Shown: piece by piece, positions 27,629 to 35,309 of the stretch
How positions within the stretch are numbered: the stretch's first letter is position 1
Layout of the letters: the number at the start of each line of letters is the position of its first letter
NCBI RefSeq assembly: GCF_928097925.1
Contig: NZ_CAKMRI010000001.1
Span: 1,302,001 to 1,366,000 of the forward strand
DNA from: Mediannikoviicoccus vaginalis
Lineage (GTDB): Bacteria > Bacillota > Clostridia > Tissierellales > Peptoniphilaceae
Reading direction: 5' to 3'
Length of the DNA stretch: 64,000 nt
Notes under the pieces: generated by a model
What the model was told of the DNA's origin: nothing
The model's input: only the letters and a program-made list of their open reading frames with translations
Databases searched by the model: none
Made by a program: the position numbers and the translations under genes

Positions 27629-28078
27629 TAACTTTCTATCAAGCTGACACGTGTTTTTCTTAAAAAATTTTTGATAAGGGTATTATTGTAATTATTTATT
27701 ACTTGTGGGGCATTTTATTTTACAGCCTATTATAGAGATAAAATATAGAGCCTTTGTACACTAGTATCATCCTGCAACATTTAAAAAAGAACTATTTGAA
27801 AGGCTTTTAAAATTAAGCCAGGAGTTTTCAAAATAGAGAAAACATAGCATTTATAATAATTTCATATCAGAAGCTTAAGGATATTGCAATCAAAAAGTCA
27901 AAGACAGAAGAAAATTTTTAAGGGTAAAATTCTAGGATAAAAGAACCTAATTCAATATGTAGATTTGTTTATTGAAGAGCTAAAGATATAATTTGAGTTT
28001 AAAATGAAATCCATATTCTCTCAGGACTGATTTTTTGTAATTTTTATTTATATTTAATTAGTCCTATGAGTAATACTT
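27629..28078. pseudogene. Decayed coding region
   Basis: No intact gene in 450 bases. From about 27,720 to 27,936 one plus-strand frame reads LQPIIEIKYRAFVH, stop, YHPATFKKELFERLLKLSQEF, stop, RKHSIYNNFISEA, stop, i.e. protein-like text broken by TAG, TAG and TAA. The family is not recognised. AGGACT...AGTCCT (28,023-28,066) may form a weak terminator for the minus-strand gene. Confidence 0.4.
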
Positions 28079-28672
28079 TTATATTAATCCCTCTTTTTTC
28101 ATAAGAGATAACTCTCTTGAAAGGGCAGACCTATTACAAGCTAAAAATTTAGCTAAGTCCTCTCTGGATAATTTATTTGAAAATAGGTAATCTTTTCCAT
28201 ACCTATCTATATACATATTAATTTTCTCCCTAATCTTAGGTTTAGAATATATATCTAATTTGTAAGTTAAGTATGAAATTTGCTCATCATACAATTTTAT
28301 AATATTTTCCATAAAAATCGGTCTGCTTGAACAAGACCTTTTATTTTCTTCAAAGATTTTGCTGACATCAAGTGCTAAAACTTCAGAATCTTTTTTTGCG
28401 ACCATGAATCTATCAGCTAAGGAGGAAAAATTCAAAGAAAAAGAATCTGAAGCCTCATAAATTCTATCTATAATTTCTTTATCATCATCTATTGTAGATA
28501 GATCAATTCTTCCCTTCAAAACTATACCTGCCTTAAATCCCTTAGAAAAATCATATAGGTATTCGCCTTTACTAAAAACTAAGATTTTATGATCAATACA
28601 AGAAAGTATGTTGTGTATAGTACTTTCGTCTAAACCATAAAATAATTTACTTTTCACAATAATTTTTTCCAT
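28079..28672 (-). CDS. Crp/Fnr-family transcriptional regulator
   Basis: 197 residues from the ATG at 28672, which has AAAGGA upstream; a longer frame to 28,753 only adds a hydrophobic AT-rich translation over the promoter. N-terminal cyclic-nucleotide-binding-like beta barrel and C-terminal winged helix with LSREDLAKFLACNRSALSRELSLMKKEG. No Cys cluster for an Fe-S centre is seen, so the signal is unknown. Divergent from the methyltransferase gene and probably its regulator. Confidence 0.85.
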   Translation of the reverse strand: MEKIIVKSKLFYGLDESTIHNILSCIDHKILVFSKGEYLYDFSKGFKAGIVLKGRIDLSTIDDDKEIIDRIYEASDSFSLNFSSLADRFMVAKKDSEVLALDVSKIFEENKRSCSSRPIFMENIIKLYDEQISYLTYKLDIYSKPKIREKINMYIDRYGKDYLFSNKLSREDLAKFLACNRSALSRELSLMKKEGLI

Positions 28673-28717
28673 AAAATCCTTTCTTGTTGCTTTAGCAACT
28701 GCAATAAAAATCATCCA

Positions 28718-28753
28718 TGCTATAATTATAAACATAATGATAATTATTATCAA
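28718..28753 (+). promoter_or_regulatory. Extended -10 promoter with a near-perfect Fur box
   Basis: TGCTATAAT (28718-28726) is an extended -10 element. CATAATGATAATTATTATC (28733-28751) matches 17 of 19 bases of the classical Fur consensus, and its core TGATAATTATTATCA (28739-28753) is a perfect 7-1-7 palindrome. It abuts the AAGGAGG of the methyltransferase gene, so a bound repressor would block both initiation and elongation. Confidence 0.7.
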
Positions 28754-28766
28754 GGAGGAAGATAAA

Positions 28767-29525
28767 ATGGAAAAAAATAAAATTGTTTTTGGACATGATT
28801 TTTTAAAGATGCTTGGAAGAACAAGACTCAGACCAGGCGGCGGTATTATGACCGATTGGTTGCTTGATCAGGTACAGATAGATAAAGATATGCAAGTTTT
28901 GGAAGTTGCTTGCAATAGAGGAGATAACCTAATAAGAGTTTATACGAAATATAAATGCAAAGTAATAGGTATAGACAATGACCAAGTTGTCATAGATCAA
29001 GCCCTAGAGAATATAAAGCTTTTAGGCTTAGACAAAGAAATTGAAGTTATGAATATGGATGCCTTAAAGTTGGATTTTGAGGATGAAACATTTGACTTAG
29101 TAATTAATGAGGCAATGCTCACCATGCTTCCAAATGAAGAAAAAGCAAAGGCTATTAAAAATTATCACAGGGTTTTAAAAAAGGGCGGCTATTTATTAAC
29201 TCATGATGTAGCATTAGAAAATGAAAGCGAAGATATAAGAAGGCAACTTTCGAAATTTACAAACATGAATGTGTATCCTCTAACCGCAGAAAATTGGAAC
29301 AAGCTATTTATAGAAAATTCTTTTAGACCTTTTGCACAAAGGACTGGTAGGATGCTTCTCTTAGACAGGGATACGATCATAAAAGATGAGGGGCCAGTAG
29401 GGGCTGCAAATTTTTATAAAAATGCTTATTCAGAAGAAAATAAGGATAGATTTGTAAAAATGTTAGAGAGGTCTAAAAATACAAAAATTTCTTATATAGT
29501 TTTAGCAAGTAAAAAGGAAGATTAG
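28767..29525 (+). CDS. Class I SAM-dependent methyltransferase, Fur-box regulated
   Basis: 252 residues from the ATG at 28767, preceded by AAGGAGG; an upstream ATG at 28737 lies inside the Fur box. Motif I reads VLEVACNRGDN and the next strand IGIDND, with motif post-I MDALKLDFEDETFD. The stop is followed at once by the ATG of an iron-permease relic, so the gene once headed an iron-uptake operon. It may modify a small metal-binding compound; the substrate is not known. Confidence 0.8.
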   Translation: MEKNKIVFGHDFLKMLGRTRLRPGGGIMTDWLLDQVQIDKDMQVLEVACNRGDNLIRVYTKYKCKVIGIDNDQVVIDQALENIKLLGLDKEIEVMNMDALKLDFEDETFDLVINEAMLTMLPNEEKAKAIKNYHRVLKKGGYLLTHDVALENESEDIRRQLSKFTNMNVYPLTAENWNKLFIENSFRPFAQRTGRMLLLDRDTIIKDEGPVGAANFYKNAYSEENKDRFVKMLERSKNTKISYIVLASKKED

Positions 29526-29644
29526 ATGAAAGTTATAAAAAAATAAAGCTAAGCTCATATATAATCCTCATAAGTCTACCCATATTAACTAGTATTTTGG
29601 CACTTGCCATAGGTAGGATGCCTCTTAGTATAGCAGGAGATTAA
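29526..29644 (+). pseudogene. Relic of a FecCD-family iron-siderophore permease gene
   Basis: ATG directly follows the methyltransferase stop. After MKVIKK an A-tract shift of one base opens the frame KLSSYIILISLPILTSILALAIGRMPLSIAGD and then stop. The end, LxIGRxPLSI, looks like the first helix of FecCD permeases, which carry G-x-Y/x-P-I-S before the conserved D-V-L. The remaining 280 or so residues are gone and the next gene starts two bases later. Confidence 0.5.
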
Positions 29645-29645
29645 A

Positions 29646-30293
29646 ATGGAAAATATTAGCAAAGGGAAAATATTGACACTAGAAGAGGTCATACCCATAA
29701 AAGAAAATCAAACTATAAGTAAGAAACTCTTAGATTTATGTGATCGTCATATCTTACTTATGAGTCTTGACCAAAACACGGACATTTCCCCTGAATTTTA
29801 TGCTGAAGACAGAATATATTTTGTTTTAAAAGGCGAGATTAACTTTAATAATGAAAAACTTATAAATAATGAATTAATACTTTTTGAAAAAAACAAACTT
29901 TTTGACATCGAGACAAATAAAAAAAGTATATTTTTAGAAATTGCCATTAACTTGGAGGAGGAAGAAATGAAAAATATTGAAAAAGGAAAGAAAATCAAAT
30001 TAATTAACTGTTTAGATTATGTAGAGGGAGCAATCGCAAACATTGATCTTGTATCTAAAGAGGAGTTTAAGGTATTTCTAATGGCCTTTGATGCAGGAGA
30101 AGGTCTAAAACCACATAAGGCTCCCGGAGATGCTCTTGTTATGGCACTTGAGGGCAAGGCAAAGCTTCTTGTTGGAGACAAAGAAATCGAGATTCAATCC
30201 GGAGAACAAATAGTATTTCCGGCAAATGTAATCCATAATGTAACTGCAATTACAAGATTCAAAATGTTATTAATCTTATCTATAGACAAATAA
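29646..30293 (+). CDS. Cupin-domain protein
   Basis: 215 residues. Two cupin-like barrels; the C-terminal one (residues ~125-210) has GEGLKPHKAPGDALVMALEGKAKLLVG and IVFPANVIHNVTAI, with His residues that could bind a metal. ATG after AGGAG, fused to the permease relic by deletion. Third gene of the Fur-box unit. Role unknown. Confidence 0.75.
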   Translation: MENISKGKILTLEEVIPIKENQTISKKLLDLCDRHILLMSLDQNTDISPEFYAEDRIYFVLKGEINFNNEKLINNELILFEKNKLFDIETNKKSIFLEIAINLEEEEMKNIEKGKKIKLINCLDYVEGAIANIDLVSKEEFKVFLMAFDAGEGLKPHKAPGDALVMALEGKAKLLVGDKEIEIQSGEQIVFPANVIHNVTAITRFKMLLILSIDK

Positions 30294-30346
30294 AAAAGAT
30301 CTTGAATGATTTCTCAATCATAAATCTGAAGCCTAAAAATGGGACC

Positions 30347-30385
30347 AATACCAGAGTTGGCATTAAAGCTTACTCTGGTATTTAT
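30347..30385 (+). terminator. Intrinsic terminator after the cupin gene
   Basis: AATACCAGAGT / ACTCTGGTATT, 11-bp perfect stem, followed by TTATTTG. Confidence 0.7.
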
Positions 30386-30443
30386 TTGTAATAAAGATGC
30401 TCTATAATAAAGAACATAGCAAATGTACAGAGAGATAAATATC

Positions 30444-30472
30444 GGAAGTCTTCGGACTGCCTTTATTTTTTC
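30444..30472 (+). terminator. Second intrinsic terminator, TTCG loop
   Basis: GGAAGTC-TTCG-GACTGCC with one mismatch, then TTTATTTTTTC. Near copy of the hairpin at 22,166. It overlaps the last codons of the minus-strand gene. Confidence 0.65.
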
Positions 30473-31782
30473 TTTACAAGCACATTTGGCACTGTATAAT
30501 ATTTTCTTGCGCCGGAGATTAAACTCTCTTTTCCGATTCTCGTATATGGTGCGACAAATTCTTCGTCATATATAAACATTCCAAGTACTACGCCGAATTC
30601 GCCAACATGAAGCTCTCCCTTGTTGTCAAATTCTACAAACTTAAGTGGATCCATGTCGTAATATTCTTGGTAGATATAGTTCTTTCCAAGGATGTCTCTT
30701 AATACTTTTTCGTATTCTTCTTTAGAATAATCCCGTCCTGTATATATTCCTTGTGAAGCATAGGAGTCCATTGGTTTTAATATATAGTCGTCTTTATTAT
30801 TTAAGACTTCATTAAAGTCTTCTTCTGTTTCAAACTTAAGTGTCTTTGGTATGGACTTTTCTAAAAATTCAATTTCATCCTTCTTTAAAAATGCTTTCGT
30901 TTCGTCCATTAGAAGTATTTCAAAAATTGGTTTAATATGCATCAGTTGTGATCTAAAGGAACCAAGCATCATAAATGCATTGTCCATGTAGGCTTCTATA
31001 AATGGTTTCACTGTGTCAATTTTATTCATTATTTCAACAGTGACAGCTCTTCTATACACCAAGTCCACCACATAGTCGCCTTTGCATAGTTTGCCATTTT
31101 TATATTCAAGATCTCTTATATCTATGACTTCACAGTTAACTCCCGCTTCGATGTAGGCTTTTTTAAAGGCTTCAAACTCATATGTTGTACCAATATCTAA
31201 AAAGTCTACGATTGCAACATTTGGTTTTCCATCTTTGTTTCTATTATATATGTCTAGTGACGCCTTAACCCAAGAGTTAATAAGGTCCACATTTATAAGC
31301 TCGTACTCTTTTGAAAGCTCTTTCATTGCCAAAGTGTCTAAAAGTATTTGACCGATTTCGTTGTCTTCGTTCATTGCGGAGGATCCGTCGGTGTTAAACT
31401 CTACAAATTTAAACTTGTCCTTGGAGTTATAAAATATATCGTATCTACAAATTGGAACGGGAATGTCGTAACCAGGGTCGTGTAAAATTAATTCTTCAAG
31501 TTTTTTTGGAAAATTAAAAAGTTTTCTATATTCTTCGTCCTCTAGGTATTGTTTAGTAACTTTCCTTGTAATTTCCATAAGTTTTGATGAGATGTCACTT
31601 AAGTTTTTTCTAGTGTCTTCACCATAAAAAAGTCCTTGATAGGTCACAGGTATTGGCTCTCCGTTATAAATTGCATTGGAATGATTTACCCTGTCAACCA
31701 TATTTAGGTAGTCACTGTAGTATTTATCTTTATCTTTTTCAATTATTTCAAGGTATTTATCAAAATATTCTTGATTATACAA
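30463..31782 (-). CDS. Glutathionylspermidine-synthase-like ATP-grasp ligase
   Basis: 439 residues of the GSP-synthase family (the synthetase half only, no amidase). Pre-ATP-grasp region FVEFNTDGSSAMNED, ATP-grasp motifs LKPMDSYASQGIYTG and the late YQEYYDMDP...GEFGVVLGMF. Its ATG directly abuts the stop of the glutamate-cysteine ligase gene, so the two are coupled. The enzyme probably forms an amide or peptide bond on gamma-glutamylcysteine or a related acid. Whether it makes glutathione, a polyamine conjugate or something else cannot be read from sequence. Confidence 0.75.
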   Translation of the reverse strand: MYNQEYFDKYLEIIEKDKDKYYSDYLNMVDRVNHSNAIYNGEPIPVTYQGLFYGEDTRKNLSDISSKLMEITRKVTKQYLEDEEYRKLFNFPKKLEELILHDPGYDIPVPICRYDIFYNSKDKFKFVEFNTDGSSAMNEDNEIGQILLDTLAMKELSKEYELINVDLINSWVKASLDIYNRNKDGKPNVAIVDFLDIGTTYEFEAFKKAYIEAGVNCEVIDIRDLEYKNGKLCKGDYVVDLVYRRAVTVEIMNKIDTVKPFIEAYMDNAFMMLGSFRSQLMHIKPIFEILLMDETKAFLKKDEIEFLEKSIPKTLKFETEEDFNEVLNNKDDYILKPMDSYASQGIYTGRDYSKEEYEKVLRDILGKNYIYQEYYDMDPLKFVEFDNKGELHVGEFGVVLGMFIYDEEFVAPYTRIGKESLISGARKYYTVPNVLVKKK

Positions 31783-33081
31783 TTAGTCCTCCAATCTTAT
31801 TTTAAATCTGTCTATGGCTTTTAAAAGGCCTTCTTTCCTATAGATATTTTCAAAAATATCCCTTGGAGTCTTTTTATTTTCCACATATGGCTTTAGAGGC
31901 TTTAAATAAGGTTTATCCTCTTCATCAAGACCGTCCATGGCAATTTCGTAAAGTGTATTTGAAAGTTCGCTTAGTGTCTTTCCAAGATACTTTGCATCAA
32001 GGCCCTTTGATATAATGTCCCTCTTTGCATTAATAGCTTCTTCATAGGTTGTGCCCTTTGCCATTTCATAAAGTTTTTTTAGATTTTCGTCATTGTAGAA
32101 CAGTCCCTTTATTAAAGCTGGCACTGTAAAGTTAAGAGGGTATGGTACGGCGTCAAACATTCTAACTTCAATATATTTTTTTGCTCTGATGTCAGGAAAC
32201 ACTATGGATAGGGCGTGAAATATCAGTTCATCTGTAAGTTCTACGCCTTCTTCAACGACTTCTCCTAAAGTCATATCTCCAGTGGAAACTGTCTTTCCAT
32301 CCACATCTCTAAAGATGATTGGCGTATTATATATCTTTGTTGCATATTTTTCGTATGAAAAGTCTTCATCAAAACCTATTTTGAATAGGCCAGACCTGTC
32401 TCGGTCAGTGTTTTCCCAAATCTTTTGTCTAATGGTGTGTAAATTAGTAGGATTTGATTGAAAAATATATGCATTGTCATACATTGCATAGAGTACAGGT
32501 GTGAAGACACTTAATAGAAAATATTTTAACTTAAAATCTTCTTCGTCCTTGTAGTCTATGGCAGTTTGGACAGATGCAGTTCCCTTCATCATATTGTGTG
32601 CCATGTCACCTTGATTTTTGAAATAGTTAAACATGTGGTCATATCTATGTTTAGGAAGAATTTTTATATCTTTAATCTTAGTAACTGGATGGTATCCAAG
32701 GGCCACTAATGATTGATCTTTTTCATCTAAATGTTTTAATATATTAGGCATAAACTCCCTATAAATTTTATCAAGTTCTTTTACAGTCCTTTGAGATTTT
32801 ATGGCTATTTCAAACTGACTGCCAGGCTCTGTGCTAATATCTACAAGGGGAGAATCTAGAGTTAATATATAACCATCTTCCTCTCCAGCTTCAAAATCAA
32901 AATTATCCTTTAAATATTTAAGCGTTTCATTTACACCTTCGTCGCCATAGTAGCTAACGGATGTTCCGTCTTTATTGGACACTGTAAAATGTTCCATTTC
33001 AACGCCAACAGTGAAGTCTTCTATTTTTTTCTCACCAGACTTTATGTAGTCGGTAATTTTTTGAATATTAACGTCTTTCAT
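31783..33081 (-). CDS. gshA: Glutamate-cysteine ligase
   Basis: 432 residues of the GCS2/plant-type glutamate-cysteine ligase family: VGVEMEHF near residue 25, DISTEPGSQFEIA near 95, GTASVQTAIDY near 165, YIEVRMFDAVPYP near 295. It joins glutamate and cysteine through the gamma-carboxyl in an ATP-dependent step. Starts eight bases after the YbaK gene ends and abuts the ATP-grasp gene: a three-gene unit centred on cysteine. Confidence 0.85.
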   Translation of the reverse strand: MKDVNIQKITDYIKSGEKKIEDFTVGVEMEHFTVSNKDGTSVSYYGDEGVNETLKYLKDNFDFEAGEEDGYILTLDSPLVDISTEPGSQFEIAIKSQRTVKELDKIYREFMPNILKHLDEKDQSLVALGYHPVTKIKDIKILPKHRYDHMFNYFKNQGDMAHNMMKGTASVQTAIDYKDEEDFKLKYFLLSVFTPVLYAMYDNAYIFQSNPTNLHTIRQKIWENTDRDRSGLFKIGFDEDFSYEKYATKIYNTPIIFRDVDGKTVSTGDMTLGEVVEEGVELTDELIFHALSIVFPDIRAKKYIEVRMFDAVPYPLNFTVPALIKGLFYNDENLKKLYEMAKGTTYEEAINAKRDIISKGLDAKYLGKTLSELSNTLYEIAMDGLDEEDKPYLKPLKPYVENKKTPRDIFENIYRKEGLLKAIDRFKIRLED

Positions 33082-33088
33082 AACTCTC

Positions 33089-33559
33089 CTACTTCTTTAT
33101 ATCTTCATATTTTCCATTTATTAAACTAATTAAATCATCAGGGTCTATCTTTAATTGTACCCCTATTTTACCCCCTGAAACATATATGAAGTCCTTGTCC
33201 GATGCGGAAATATCAATAACCGTAGGGAATAGCTTCTTCATTCCAACGGGGGAACATCCACCTCTAACATAGCCTGTAGTTTTAAGCAGGTCCTTTAGAT
33301 GAAGCATTTCAATCTTCTTTTCATCAACAGAAGTAGCTGCCTTTTTTAAATCAAGTTCTTTATTTACAGGCACAACAAAAACATAATTTGAATTTTTTCC
33401 AGTTGTGACCAAGGTTTTATATACAAGATTTTCATCTTCCCCAAGTTTTTTTGCTACGGAAACTCCATCAACATCCTCTCCCGGCTCATAGGTAAAGTAT
33501 TCAAAATCTATATTTTTTGACTCTAATAATCTAATTGCATTTGTCTTTAACTTTTTAAT
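33089..33559 (-). CDS. ybaK: YbaK/EbsC-family Cys-tRNA(Pro) deacylase, probable ATT start
   Basis: The conserved frame runs upstream of the first usual start (TTG at 33,412): TNAIRLLESKNIDFEYFTYEPGE is the normal N-terminus of this family. The frame has no ATG, GTG or TTG before its upstream stop, but an ATT at 33,559 with GGGTGG four bases away gives 156 residues, close to the family norm of about 155-160. Core motif RGGCSPVGMKKLFPTVID is present. It hydrolyses cysteine mischarged on tRNA-Pro. Confidence 0.8.
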   Translation of the reverse strand: MKKLKTNAIRLLESKNIDFEYFTYEPGEDVDGVSVAKKLGEDENLVYKTLVTTGKNSNYVFVVPVNKELDLKKAATSVDEKKIEMLHLKDLLKTTGYVRGGCSPVGMKKLFPTVIDISASDKDFIYVSGGKIGVQLKIDPDDLISLINGKYEDIKK

Positions 33560-33673
33560 AGTACCACCCTTTTCCTTTAATACTATTATTTATTATATCA
33601 CTAATGTATAAATCATGACTTAGAAGGGGCTTATTGGGTACATATAAGTAAAGATGATATTGAGGAGGTTACT

Positions 33674-34426
33674 ATGAAAAATAAAATCAAGATTACATTC
33701 ATTCACCACAGCTCGTTTACAATTGAAACAGATAAATTCTTTTTCATTATCGACTACTTCAAAGGTGAATTGCCAAAGCCAAAGGAAGATAAGGAAACTA
33801 TTTTTTTGGTGACACATAGCCATAGCGACCACTTTTCAAAGGAAATCTTTAATTATGGAGACTTTAAGGACAATGTCTATATACTTTCAGAAGATTTGAA
33901 GGAGCTACCTAAGGAAGACAAGGTAATCTATTTAAAGGACGACATAGAGGAAAAGAAGAAGATATTCTGCGGTTCAAACATATTTTTTATGAAGCCCGAT
34001 GAAAAACTAAGCTATCATAACATCGACTTTTATACCTTTGGATCTACAGACAAGGGCGTGTCATACCTAATAGAACTTCCATTTATGACAATCTTTCACG
34101 CTGGGGACTTGAATAACTGGGTATGGCCAGAGGACTCACAAATTGAAAGAGAGAAGATGAAGAGGGATTTTGAAAGGGAAATAAATAAGATTCACACAGA
34201 CATTAATGTGTCATTTTTCCCAGTGGACCCAAGACTAAAGGAGAACTACGACCTGGGAGTATCTTACTTTTTAGAAAAAATTGCACCTGACTATCTGTTT
34301 CCAATGCATCTATGGAATGACTTTGAGTTTTCAAAGAAGTTTAAAGAGGATTATAAAGACTCTTACAGCAGTATTTTTGAAATTGAAAAAGACGGACAGA
34401 GTTTTGAAATATGTATAGAAGAATAA
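33674..34426 (+). CDS. MBL-fold metallohydrolase (UlaG-like)
   Basis: 250 residues. Zinc motif THSHSDHF near residue 47-54, later FHAGDLNNW and FPMHLWND carry the other ligands. ATG after GAGGAGG. Divergent from the ybaK operon, ends in a bidirectional terminator. Probably a cytosolic hydrolase of small phosphate or lactone substrates; the substrate is unknown. Confidence 0.8.
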   Translation: MKNKIKITFIHHSSFTIETDKFFFIIDYFKGELPKPKEDKETIFLVTHSHSDHFSKEIFNYGDFKDNVYILSEDLKELPKEDKVIYLKDDIEEKKKIFCGSNIFFMKPDEKLSYHNIDFYTFGSTDKGVSYLIELPFMTIFHAGDLNNWVWPEDSQIEREKMKRDFEREINKIHTDINVSFFPVDPRLKENYDLGVSYFLEKIAPDYLFPMHLWNDFEFSKKFKEDYKDSYSSIFEIEKDGQSFEICIEE

Positions 34427-34459
34427 AAAATTGGCTTATCAAAAGGTAGGCCAATTTTT
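34425..34459. terminator. Bidirectional terminator
   Basis: AAAAATTGGC / GCCAATTTTT between convergent genes at 33,674 (+) and 34,458 (-). Confidence 0.8.
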
Positions 34460-34706
34460 AAATCATACGTTTAATTATTAAAAGTGCACAAAGTAAAAAT
34501 AAGATAAAATTTCCAATAGGAACTACTAAATCTTTCTTTGAGCCGCTTTCTCTATATTCTTTGTAATCTAGAAAACCATTTATTATAAGCACAACTGCAA
34601 GTAGCCCCATAAAAATATTTTGACTAACGGGAACTTTTAAAAAGAATAGAACCAAGTAGGTTACAGTTGCGACAATAAGTATTATATTAAGAATTTTTTT
34701 CATCAT
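34458..34706 (-). CDS. Small membrane protein
   Basis: 82 residues with three hydrophobic segments (ILNIILIVATVTYLVLFF, IFMGLLAVVLIINGFL, IGNFILFLLCALLII). ATG after GGAGGGC. Family not recognised (a DUF3953-like helix hairpin is possible). Monocistronic. Confidence 0.6.
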   Translation of the reverse strand: MMKKILNIILIVATVTYLVLFFLKVPVSQNIFMGLLAVVLIINGFLDYKEYRESGSKKDLVVPIGNFILFLLCALLIIKRMI

Positions 34707-34754
34707 GCCCTCCCAATGTAATTATAATATACTACTTTAGAAAAATAAAGAAAA

Positions 34755-34778
34755 AGACTCATCCCATGGACGAGCCTT
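34755..34778 (-). terminator. Terminator of the DUF1232 gene
   Basis: On the minus strand GGCTCGTCC-ATG-GGATGAGTC followed by TTTTTC; stem includes G-U pairs. Confidence 0.6.
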
Positions 34779-34783
34779 AAAAA

Positions 34784-35176
34784 TTATTCGTTTTCACTTA
34801 CATTTTCATTTTTCCATTTACGATATTTATCTAGTTCTTTCCTTATTTTCTTTATCATATAGGTAAATACAGCTAAATCATCTAAAAATCCAATGCCTAT
34901 TAAAAAGTCTGGAATTACATCCATTGGATTTAAAAGATATAGTAGTGAACAGATTATTAAAAGTAGGGAAGTCTTTGAAACTTTTTTATAATTTCCATGT
35001 AAGTAGTCGCTTACTAAACTAAAAACAGTTCCTAAATCTGATTTTATTTCATTAAATTCATTAACTCCGTCAGCTTTTGACATGGATCTTGTGAAAACAT
35101 CAAAAAATCTATGCTTATTATTTAAAACTCTGTTTGATTTACCCATAAGGCCATCTAAAATTCTTTTTGCGTTCAT
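34784..35176 (-). CDS. YkvA-like DUF1232 membrane protein
   Basis: 130 residues. The DUF1232 core is NPMDVIPDFLIGIGFLDDLAVFTYMIKKI (about residues 83-111), a short hydrophobic hairpin with conserved DVIPD and DD. N-terminal part is charged. ATG after GGGGG. Function unknown in the family. Confidence 0.8.
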   Translation of the reverse strand: MNAKRILDGLMGKSNRVLNNKHRFFDVFTRSMSKADGVNEFNEIKSDLGTVFSLVSDYLHGNYKKVSKTSLLLIICSLLYLLNPMDVIPDFLIGIGFLDDLAVFTYMIKKIRKELDKYRKWKNENVSENE

Positions 35177-35309
35177 ATTAACCCCCTAATGTTATAATGA
35201 ATACTAATTATTTTAATGTAAATTAAGCATTATCTTAATTTGCCAATATATTATATACCCGTTTTTAATAAGATGATACAATTATGTTAGGAAATGTTAA
35301 GGAGAAATT

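Noticed and set aside
33555-33575. AGGGTGGTAC at the ybaK start, like the T-box core
   Set aside because: Only about 100 bases separate it from the divergent gene, too short for a T-box leader, and no specifier stem or terminator is seen. The rest of the T-box core (CGCG) is missing.
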